DNA of 39,809 nucleotides. It comes from Verrucomicrobiaceae bacterium. Lineage in GTDB: Bacteria > Verrucomicrobiota > Verrucomicrobiia > Verrucomicrobiales > DEV007. Shown in pieces: positions 8,130-15,286 of this stretch. Location: contig SHBV01000026.1 in the NCBI GenBank assembly GCA_004211885.1, positions 1-39,809 on the forward strand, read 5' to 3'. A model generated the notes under the pieces. The model saw only the letters and a list, made by a program, of their open reading frames with translations, was not told where the DNA came from and searched no databases. The number at the start of each line of letters is the position of its first letter. Within the stretch, counting starts at the first letter, position 1. The translations under genes and the position numbers were made by a program.

Positions 8130-9814
8130 AGGCTAGTCAGGCGACTGTGTTTATGATTGGAGCTGGTCAAAATGTTAACCGTAAACGATTATCCACTTCG
8201 TGGTGGTGGATAAGTGCAGTTTTAATTTCGTTGGTCCTCATTGCGCCGCTTAGTGTTATAGCTAAATCTCTAATTTCAGAGCCGGGCGAGGGTTGGGAAT
8301 TGATTTCAGAATTGTTATTGGCTGATTATATTAGAGGAACATTGATCATGATCATTGGTGTTGGTGCATTGACTCTGATCTTTGGAGTTGGTTCTGCGTG
8401 GGTCGTTACTGTTTGGGAATTTCCAGGTAAAAAGTTTTTTTCTTTAGCTCTTATGCTACCCATGGCCATTCCAACATATGTCATGGCCTATGGTTATTCT
8501 TTTGTTAAATATGACGTTAGAGATCCATTCATGATATGGATTCGAGGGCATTGGGGGCCTGAAGTAATGTCCCAATCTACGGAAATATTTAATCATTGTT
8601 TGGCTATATCGGTTCTATCTTTTGCTCTTTATCCTTATGTTTATATTGCGGCAAGGATTGGGTTTGCTGAAATCTCAGGTGCTTATATTGAGAATTCAAG
8701 ACTCTTGGGTCGTGGCCTTTTACGTAGCATGTTTAGTGTAGGGCTTCCTCTGGCTCGTCCTGCAATTGTTGGGGGGCTTCTTCTGGCATTACTTGAGGTG
8801 GTAAATGAATACGGAGCGATGAAGTATTATGGGATAGAAACTCTAACTACCGGAATCTTTGTCAGTTGGACGGACTTAGGTGATAAGGATTCAGCGATAA
8901 GGTTAGCGGGTGTTGCAATGGTCGTTGTGTTTATTATTATTGTTTTTGAGCGTGCATTGAGGGGCAGAGCTAAATATCATGCACACAGGGCTTCATCCGG
9001 TAACTTGTCTGGGCCAACTAAGACAGCTTTCGGTTCCTTCATCGCATTTGCGTTGTGTTCAATTCTTTTGCTTCTGTCATTTATTATCCCCTTATTAAAA
9101 TTATCTCTAAATGCTTTCTATGGGTGGCGTGAGATTGATTTATGGAGTCTCGTTAGTGGCCCATTAAGTGATAGTCTTTTGGTCTCAGGAATTGCGTGTG
9201 CCGTTATTATAGTTTCGGCATTAATTATTACTTATGCGAAGAGATTGTTTCCGAGCCTATTCATGAAGTTACTTGGAAAATTATGTATGCTTGGGTATGC
9301 TGTGCCAGGTGCAGTCGTCGCAATTTCGATACTGATCTATTTTTCTGATATAGGTAAATTGATAGGTGCATCAAGTAATGATATTTCTTTGACTCGAATT
9401 ATGTTCACTCTGACGCCGATCGGTCTGATCGTGGCCTATGCAGTAAGGTTCATGACTCCTGCGCTGGCTCCTATAGAAGCAGGCATGGGAAGAGTTAGTT
9501 CCAGTATGGATGAGGCATCAGCTTTACTCGGTCGTTCTAGTTGGGGGGGGTTTTTCCGGGTACATTTACCGCTCCTGAGATTGCCTATACTTGGTGCTTT
9601 GATTGTTTTGTTTGTTGATGTGCTTAAGGAATTGCCTCTTACATTGGTCCTTAGACCGCCTAACGTTGAAACCTTGGCTACGACCTGTTACGGATTGATT
9701 CAAAAAGAAGAAAGGATCGCTGATGGATCACTCCCGGCTTTGATTTTAGTTGTTGCCGGGGCATTGGGGGTCTTGGCTTTACATGGTTTAATTCGTCGAC
9801 GAACTGTATATTAA
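8126..9814 (+). CDS. fbpB: ferric-iron ABC transporter, fused double permease
   Basis: 562 residues, about 12 membrane helices made of two homologous permease halves in one chain, the usual FbpB/AfuB design. The two cytoplasmic EAA-type loops that dock the ATPase are near residues 190-230 (NSRLLGRGLLRSMFSVGLPLARPAIVGG) and 465-500 (DEASALLGRSSWGGFFRVHLPLLRLPILGA). The start taken is GTG at 8126; an in-frame ATG at 8153 is an alternative, and the first membrane helix begins after both. The GTG lies in a short inverted repeat, CCACT-TAAT-AGTGG (8116-8129). It is the second gene of the iron operon, with the ATPase gene 9 bp behind. Confidence 0.92.
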   Translation: MEASQATVFMIGAGQNVNRKRLSTSWWWISAVLISLVLIAPLSVIAKSLISEPGEGWELISELLLADYIRGTLIMIIGVGALTLIFGVGSAWVVTVWEFPGKKFFSLALMLPMAIPTYVMAYGYSFVKYDVRDPFMIWIRGHWGPEVMSQSTEIFNHCLAISVLSFALYPYVYIAARIGFAEISGAYIENSRLLGRGLLRSMFSVGLPLARPAIVGGLLLALLEVVNEYGAMKYYGIETLTTGIFVSWTDLGDKDSAIRLAGVAMVVVFIIIVFERALRGRAKYHAHRASSGNLSGPTKTAFGSFIAFALCSILLLLSFIIPLLKLSLNAFYGWREIDLWSLVSGPLSDSLLVSGIACAVIIVSALIITYAKRLFPSLFMKLLGKLCMLGYAVPGAVVAISILIYFSDIGKLIGASSNDISLTRIMFTLTPIGLIVAYAVRFMTPALAPIEAGMGRVSSSMDEASALLGRSSWGGFFRVHLPLLRLPILGALIVLFVDVLKELPLTLVLRPPNVETLATTCYGLIQKEERIADGSLPALILVVAGALGVLALHGLIRRRTVY

Positions 9815-9822
9815 TCAAGACC

Positions 9823-10851
9823 ATGTCGGAGTCCCTAATAGTAGAGGAAATAACCAAAGTTTTTCCGCGGACCAAGCGCCCAGCATTGGACAAAGTATCA
9901 ATTTCATTAGGTGATGGTGAAATAATGGCACTAGTGGGTGAGAGCGGTAGTGGAAAAACGACTTTGCTAAGAATTATTGCCGGGCTCGAACAGCCCGATA
10001 GTGGTAAAGTTACAATTGGAGGTGAGATAGTCTATGGAGCTGAGTCAAAAACATTACTGCCGGAGGAGCGGAATATAGGTTTCGTTTTTCAGGATTATGC
10101 TCTTTTTCCTCATCTGAATGTGGAGAAAAATATTTTGTATGGATTACACAATATTACCCGGAAAACTGAACGCAATGAGAGGGCCTCTTATATTATTAAT
10201 TTGGCTGGGCTTGAAGGTTTAGAAAAGCGATTTCCACATGAACTTTCTGGAGGCCAGCAGCAAAGAGTTGCCCTTGCCAGGGCCTTGGCACCCAAACCTA
10301 ATTTTATTTTACTTGATGAGCCTTTTAGTAATCTTGATCCTGTTCGCAAAGAGACACTCCGTGATGAGTTAAGAACGATAGTCAAAGAGAGTGGTATTTC
10401 TGCGCTCATCGTAACACATGATACGAGGGATGCTCTTGTTGTTGCCGATACACTGGTAGTTTTAAAAGAGGGTATATTGCAGCAAGTAGGTAGTCCTGAA
10501 CGCGTTTACTTTCACTCCACAAGTGAATATACAGCAAGCCTTTTTGGGAAAGTTAATCGGATCCCTTGCCAATTATTGGAAGGTGAGAATGCGCCTAGTG
10601 GAGTATCAGAAATTCTGGTTAGGCCAGCTGATCTTGAAATAACTAAGGATTCTTCAGGTGATGGACACATTGTTGGAAAGGTTGTTTCTTCTAACTTCCG
10701 AGGAGATTTCCATGAAGTGACTTTGGAGTGTAGTGCTGGTCCGTCACAAGTTGATGGCGTTACTAATGTAACGATTTATGTGGGTCCCGAGCGTAGCCTT
10801 CAACTGGGTGATACAGTGACCGTTAAGCGATCGAGTCGCTCCACCTCTTAG
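9823..10851 (+). CDS. fbpC: ferric-iron ABC transporter, ATPase subunit
   Basis: 342 residues. The nucleotide-binding domain comes first: Walker A GESGSGKT near residue 38, Q-loop in VFQDYALFPHL, signature LSGGQQQRVALARAL near 142, Walker B FILLDEP near 162, and switch histidine in VTHD. Residues from about 240 on form a TOBE-type C-terminal domain, typical for iron, sulfate and spermidine importers (CUT/FbpC type). It powers the permease encoded upstream at the inner membrane and ends the three-gene operon; two inverted repeats follow in the next 250 bp. Confidence 0.93.
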   Translation: MSESLIVEEITKVFPRTKRPALDKVSISLGDGEIMALVGESGSGKTTLLRIIAGLEQPDSGKVTIGGEIVYGAESKTLLPEERNIGFVFQDYALFPHLNVEKNILYGLHNITRKTERNERASYIINLAGLEGLEKRFPHELSGGQQQRVALARALAPKPNFILLDEPFSNLDPVRKETLRDELRTIVKESGISALIVTHDTRDALVVADTLVVLKEGILQQVGSPERVYFHSTSEYTASLFGKVNRIPCQLLEGENAPSGVSEILVRPADLEITKDSSGDGHIVGKVVSSNFRGDFHEVTLECSAGPSQVDGVTNVTIYVGPERSLQLGDTVTVKRSSRSTS

Positions 10852-11008
10852 TTAGTGGGTTTCATTGTTTGCCTAAACAAGATAAAATCGCATTACTTTT
10901 TAACAAGATGCCGTTAGCTCAAACCTTAGATTTATTGTTCAATTAAGACAGTGCCACATAAGATTTTCTCAAAGGGAAATGGGGATTTTCTATAAGGCAT
11001 CAAAATTG

Positions 11009-11048
11009 AACCCGGCAGTCTAAAGTAGCGGTTATTCTTCGGGTTTTT
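11009..11048 (+). terminator. possible terminator of iron operon
   Basis: AACCCG (11009-11014) pairs with CGGGTT (11040-11045), followed by a run of T to 11048. The loop is long (25 bases), which weakens the call. Confidence 0.45.
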
Positions 11049-11102
11049 GGGGAAGCGGTTATTATTATATAGTGCAAAATAACCGTTTCCCCTTTTAATT
11101 TT
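11049..11102. terminator. strong bidirectional hairpin terminator
   Basis: A 15-bp stem with one G-T pair: 11049-11063 (GGGGAAGCGGTTATT) with 11078-11092. A 14-base loop separates the arms and TTTTAATTTT follows on the plus strand. On the minus strand the stem is followed by AAAAACCC, so termination is better for plus-strand transcripts; it sits between convergent operons. Confidence 0.8.
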
Positions 11103-11152
11103 ATAGGGTTACCTGAATATTAGTGAGCTCATCGGAAATAGAATTAGAACAC

Positions 11153-13375
11153 CTATAATCTATCATATAGTTCTTGAATTCGTTCTAGATGAATCCCTTC
11201 GGGTTTAGTGCTGAGTAACCATTCTAGATCTGATTTTGCATTTTGTTCCTGCTTATTTTGTATATTTAATATTGCCCTACTTAATCGTTCTTGAGGGTCA
11301 TTCGGATCAATTTCAACTAGCAGATTTACATAATTCAAAGCATCCTCGTATTCTTTATTATCTATTGTAATTCCTTTGAGGTTGTAAATCATCCTTTTGA
11401 CAATTGATAAGCTGTCAGCTGGTTCATATTCACTTGCCCTACCAGTTCCTAGTTGACCTTTTACGATCTCATCAGCTTCTTCTGGGCTGATATGTTTTCC
11501 GTTATTAAATGGATCAATTATTTTTCGTTTTCCTTGTTCGTTGTAGAAAACTACAAAATGTCCAGGGAGGCCAAGACCATTTAGTTTCACATTAATTCTT
11601 GAAGCCAGTTCTATAAAAATCACGGAAAGTGTTATTGGGATTCCTTCTCTATCGTCAATGACTTCGTTCAGGTAACTATTTGACCGATTATAGTAATCTG
11701 TTCTACTCCCATGGTAACCGTTATCTTCGAATAGATATTTGCTAATGGCGTTAACTTTCTTTTCTTTGCTATCTGCCGGATTGATCTTCGCTTGGAGGTC
11801 GGTTGCCATGCGATTGATTTCACTATGGTAAGTCTCAATGTCGAGTTCTTGATTGTCATGTTGAGCAATCAGGAGAGCGCAGAGCGTAAGGTCTGATTTA
11901 GTTCCTTTATTTAGTTCATTAATTATTTTTTTTGTAATGTGCTCACGGTGTACCCGATCGTGAATTCTCTTTAATGAAGTTGTTGTATTTTGTAGTTCTT
12001 TTATTTTGTTTTTCAGTAGAGATTTGCTGGCATTTACATCAGTTTTTAATTGTGTTATAGCGACATCATCAGTTGGATTTTGTATTAACAAATCAATTTG
12101 CTGGGTTAATTCTTTTATTGTTTCGTTTGGAGTTATCTCAGGTGAAAGTTCTTTGCCGAGTTCGAAATGTTTAAATTCTGCCTCGGTTGAGCGAAATTTT
12201 GCTAACCCTACTTTTCCTCCGCGCAAAACGGCATCGTTCAACTCGCAAATTTTTTCTCCATTCAAGTAACCAATTATTTTTTTCTCCTCGACCCTGATTC
12301 TGATCCTATTCCATTCCTCAGAACGGTATGATTGGCTAGATACTTGATCTAATATTGACCAAGATAAAACGTCTGGGCCTTCAAAACGTGTTAATCGAAT
12401 GTTCCCTTCACTAGGATAGAAGCCATAATGCTTATCTTTTCCATCTGACTCAAATATAAGACCAGCCGCGCCGCTCTGGTCATTGAGCTTAACTTCGACT
12501 TTTACTTCATAAGGAATTTTTGGAATCTCCTTTTGAAAAATACAAAGTGATCTTCCGCCGAATCCATTCCCGGGCTTTGTTACTAAAACTTTTCCGGCGC
12601 GTTGTTTCCAATTAGCGCCCATGACTGGTTTCCAAATTGCTGGATTTAATTGACCAATTGTCAGCCAATTTTTGATGGCTATCTTATTGGGTTTCTCAAG
12701 TAGTCGCATGAGACCTTCAATAGGAATGGCAAATCCAAGATTTTCGGTAATTGCCGACTTCATATTTAGAATCCCATGAACATTTCCCTTCCTGTCCATT
12801 AGTGGTCCACCGCTATTGCCCGGTTCAATTGGAATCGCAATTTGGATTAAGGATGATCCATCGATTTCTCTTAGCCCGGATATGATGCCGCGGACTACAC
12901 TAAATTCTAGTCCTTGTGGATTGCCCATAGCAATAACTTCAGCTCCTTGCTTGGCAGTATTTGCTTTGGCAAGGTCTAATGCAATTAAATCCTTTTCTTC
13001 TATTTTAAGAATTGCCAGATCAAGTTTTCGATCCCAAGCAAAGATTTCCTTTACTTCATATTCTTTACCATTTGCGAAACGGACGGTTATTGGTCTGGAT
13101 TCACCTATGACATGTGCACACGTGGCAATTAAACCATCCTCGGAAATTACAAAACCTGTTCCCGTTCCTGAGATTTTCCCTTGCCTTCCTTCCTGAGTAA
13201 TAACAACGATAGATGAGCGTTTGTCTTTTGCTAATAATTCTGCTGTTTTATCTGCGGCATTTATTGCGGGTAATTCATTAATGCCGAAAGGGTCTTCAAT
13301 TTCATTCTGTGCAATGCAAATTAAAGGAAATGTTAGAACTAGTATAACAATGACATGCTCCAAATATCTAACCAT
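11153..13375 (-). CDS. trypsin-like protease / laminin-like sandwich / SirB1-type transglutaminase-like fusion
   Basis: 740 residues. A signal peptide (1-22) is followed by a DegP/HtrA-type serine protease domain (about 45-230). Its catalytic triad is H88 (TCAHV), D119 (KLDLAIL) and S188 (PGNSGGP). No PDZ domain follows. Residues about 245-408 look like a DUF1080/laminin-G-type sandwich (GAAGLIFESDGKDKHYGFY, then SEEWNRIRIRV, then YLNGEKI). Residues about 415-500 are helical and charged. Residues about 515-645 match the SirB1/Transglut_core2 family (YLFEDNGYHG, REGIPITLSVIF, GLGLPGHFVV, IDPFNNG). Residues 655-740 match its usual TPR-like tail. It should act in the periplasm, perhaps as a modular envelope protease. 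Roles of the SirB1 part are unknown in general. It is the last gene of a minus-strand run starting at ftsK, 59 bp behind aroG. Confidence 0.88.
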   Translation of the reverse strand: MVRYLEHVIVILVLTFPLICIAQNEIEDPFGINELPAINAADKTAELLAKDKRSSIVVITQEGRQGKISGTGTGFVISEDGLIATCAHVIGESRPITVRFANGKEYEVKEIFAWDRKLDLAILKIEEKDLIALDLAKANTAKQGAEVIAMGNPQGLEFSVVRGIISGLREIDGSSLIQIAIPIEPGNSGGPLMDRKGNVHGILNMKSAITENLGFAIPIEGLMRLLEKPNKIAIKNWLTIGQLNPAIWKPVMGANWKQRAGKVLVTKPGNGFGGRSLCIFQKEIPKIPYEVKVEVKLNDQSGAAGLIFESDGKDKHYGFYPSEGNIRLTRFEGPDVLSWSILDQVSSQSYRSEEWNRIRIRVEEKKIIGYLNGEKICELNDAVLRGGKVGLAKFRSTEAEFKHFELGKELSPEITPNETIKELTQQIDLLIQNPTDDVAITQLKTDVNASKSLLKNKIKELQNTTTSLKRIHDRVHREHITKKIINELNKGTKSDLTLCALLIAQHDNQELDIETYHSEINRMATDLQAKINPADSKEKKVNAISKYLFEDNGYHGSRTDYYNRSNSYLNEVIDDREGIPITLSVIFIELASRINVKLNGLGLPGHFVVFYNEQGKRKIIDPFNNGKHISPEEADEIVKGQLGTGRASEYEPADSLSIVKRMIYNLKGITIDNKEYEDALNYVNLLVEIDPNDPQERLSRAILNIQNKQEQNAKSDLEWLLSTKPEGIHLERIQELYDRL

Positions 13376-13403
13376 ACATGATTCTAGACCAAGTAGTCGT
13401 TAA

Positions 13404-13413
13404 GTGCTAGCAC
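13404..13413. promoter_or_regulatory. 10-bp palindrome between aroG and the protease gene
   Basis: GTGCTAGCAC, a perfect palindrome 28 bp upstream of the protease start in a 59-bp gap. Possible operator; no family assigned. Confidence 0.3.
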
Positions 13414-13434
13414 AGACAGTAAGGAGCTAATATT

Positions 13435-14490
13435 TTACAATTTAGAGGCCGCTTCTAAGATTATTTCCTCAGTAATTTCCCAGTCAATGCATTTGTCAGT
13501 GATGGATTGGCCATAAGTTAATGAATCTACTGGTTGAGGGAATTTTTGGCTGCCGCTGACAATATTAGATTCCAACATTGCTCCGATGACATTGCTGTCT
13601 CCATTCGTTCGCTGGGCAATAATGTTTCTGAATACATCGGGTTGGTTCTCATGATTTTTGCCTGAATTGTCATGACTTGCATCAATCATTATTGCTGGCT
13701 GAAGTTCCTTATCTTCTAATTGCTTCGCAACATTTTTGACATGTTCAGTTTCATAATTTGGCCCGTCTTCTCCTCCGCGGAGTATTATGTGGCAGTGAGG
13801 ATTTCCATTCGTGGAAACGGCAGAAGCGATTCCTTCTTGGCTGATGCCAAGAAAGGTTTGGGGGCTCGTTGCAGCCTTTATTGCATTTATTGCAGGTAAA
13901 ATGGATCCGTTGGTGGCATTCTTAAATCCAAGAGGCATAGATAAACCTGATGCCATTTGTCGGTGTGTTTGAGATTCTGTGGTGCGTGCACCAATGGCTG
14001 ACCAACAAATTAAATCGGCAATGTATTGAGGTGTTATTGGATCAAGAAGTTCAGTAGCGGTAGGTACTCCACAATCAATTACTTGGCTAAGGAATGAGCG
14101 AGCAATCCGTAATCCTCCTGGGATGTTATCGGTGCCATCAAGTTCGGGATCCATTATTAAACCTTTCCAACCAACTGTGGTTCTAGGTTTTTCGAAATAA
14201 ACCCTCATCACTAAAAGTAGTTTGTCTGAAACTTTGTCAGCCAAACTAGAGAGCCTATCTGCATATTCTTTTCCGGATTCGAGGCAATGAATTGAACATG
14301 GTCCAAGAATGACTAGTAATCTTGGATCCTTCCCAAAGATTATTTCTTTTATCTGCTCTCTTGATTTTGCAATGAATTGGGCTTGTTCTTCTGTCCTTTG
14401 GATTTCATGGCAGAGTAAAGCTGGTGCAGGTAAAGGAACGTTAGAGTCTACATTTAGATCTGAAACTCGAGAAGTGGAAGAGGATTTCAT
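13435..14490 (-). CDS. aroG: 3-deoxy-7-phosphoheptulonate synthase (DAHP synthase, AroG/F/H type)
   Basis: 351 residues, the length expected for type I alpha DAHP synthase. It joins phosphoenolpyruvate and erythrose 4-phosphate in the first step of the shikimate pathway. Family motifs: LGPCSIH (C65, metal ligand), RVYFEKPRTTVGWKGL (about 96-111), SAIGARTTESQTHR, GFKNATNG, ILRGG, and IDASHDNSGKNH. The E. coli isozymes differ in which aromatic amino acid inhibits them; this cannot be settled here, so the symbol is approximate. It lies 55 bp behind the RodZ-like gene on the same strand, with no Shine-Dalgarno sequence. Confidence 0.95.
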   Translation of the reverse strand: MKSSSTSRVSDLNVDSNVPLPAPALLCHEIQRTEEQAQFIAKSREQIKEIIFGKDPRLLVILGPCSIHCLESGKEYADRLSSLADKVSDKLLLVMRVYFEKPRTTVGWKGLIMDPELDGTDNIPGGLRIARSFLSQVIDCGVPTATELLDPITPQYIADLICWSAIGARTTESQTHRQMASGLSMPLGFKNATNGSILPAINAIKAATSPQTFLGISQEGIASAVSTNGNPHCHIILRGGEDGPNYETEHVKNVAKQLEDKELQPAIMIDASHDNSGKNHENQPDVFRNIIAQRTNGDSNVIGAMLESNIVSGSQKFPQPVDSLTYGQSITDKCIDWEITEEIILEAASKL

Positions 14491-14545
14491 AGAGATAGAT
14501 TTTGACCTTAGATAATTAAACGAGTGCCAACTAATTGACGGAATA

Positions 14546-15205
14546 TCATTCGAAGGAGGAAGAAGCGACTGGTTGTCTGGTCGTTTCTTTATTTTCTACA
14601 GGAATGGCTTTAGGTGCCGATTCCGTTTTTTTTGTTTCTCCCTTATTTTTTGGAGATTGGTCAGTTGATTTTGAAGAATCTTGAGGGGCTTCTTGCTTGT
14701 TTTCTAGATCTTTGATTCCAGCAAAAGATTCTTCATCTGAGGCATTTTCTAAAGCGAATTTTGCAGGCGCATAGAGCTCAGGATCAACTTTGCTAGTGTC
14801 TGAGCCGTTATCAGCATTAATAAAAACAATTAAAGGAATGCCAACAAGGAGTAGAGTCAGTGCAACGGCCAAACTCATAGGCGATGATTTTTCTATTTTC
14901 TCTTCTTCTATTTCATTGAAGTCTTTGTTGGCTGCTGCACCATTGAGATAAATTGCTTTCTGATCATGATATGGCAAGAGACCCTCTATTTCATGGATGT
15001 ACTTCTTGGAATCTATTTTTAAAGAATTGCAATAAAGTTTAATGAAGCTCTTTGCATAAACATTATTTGGAAACAACGAATAATCATCGCGTTCTATTTG
15101 TTTAATGATCTTGGCTGGGATTCGAGTAAGTGTAGCCATATCCTCAATCGTGAGATCGAGACATTCACGAGCTTCGGTCAGTCTACTGCCGATACTGGTT
15201 TTCAT
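14546..15205 (-). CDS. rodZ: RodZ-like helix-turn-helix membrane protein, short form
   Basis: 219 residues. Residues 5-75 are the HTH_25 domain of RodZ (GSRLTEAREC, IEDMATLTRIPAKIIKQIERDDY, NNVYAKSFIKLYC). In E. coli this domain links to MreB and helps set rod shape. A single membrane helix spans about 109-130. The remaining 90 residues are Lys/Glu/Ser/Pro-rich, and the periplasmic DUF4115 domain of full RodZ is absent. A clear AAGGA lies five bases before the ATG at 15205. It is 81 bp behind ftsK and may be co-transcribed with it, which fits a cell-shape and division role. Confidence 0.85.
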   Translation of the reverse strand: MKTSIGSRLTEARECLDLTIEDMATLTRIPAKIIKQIERDDYSLFPNNVYAKSFIKLYCNSLKIDSKKYIHEIEGLLPYHDQKAIYLNGAAANKDFNEIEEEKIEKSSPMSLAVALTLLLVGIPLIVFINADNGSDTSKVDPELYAPAKFALENASDEESFAGIKDLENKQEAPQDSSKSTDQSPKNKGETKKTESAPKAIPVENKETTRQPVASSSFE

Positions 15206-15286
15206 GGTTCCTTAATCCCAAAGACATTGAATGCCACATCATTGTGGGGGGGATTAATAATCTCCGGGAAGATGATTCTATACGAT

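Larger units (their letters stand above)
10852..11152. other. 301-bp convergent intergenic region with two terminator-like hairpins
   Basis: No ORF with family resemblance. It separates the convergent iron operon and the protease/SirB1 gene. The first 150 bp show nothing obvious; the right half holds the two inverted repeats listed separately. Confidence 0.6.

Noticed and set aside
12816..13196. 126-codon plus-strand frame inside the protease domain
   Set aside because: Antisense shadow of the catalytic domain of the protease fusion.
13404..13413. CIRCE/HrcA heat-shock element before the protease gene
   Set aside because: GTGCTAGCAC has similar letters but lacks the 9-bp arms and 9-base spacer of CIRCE.
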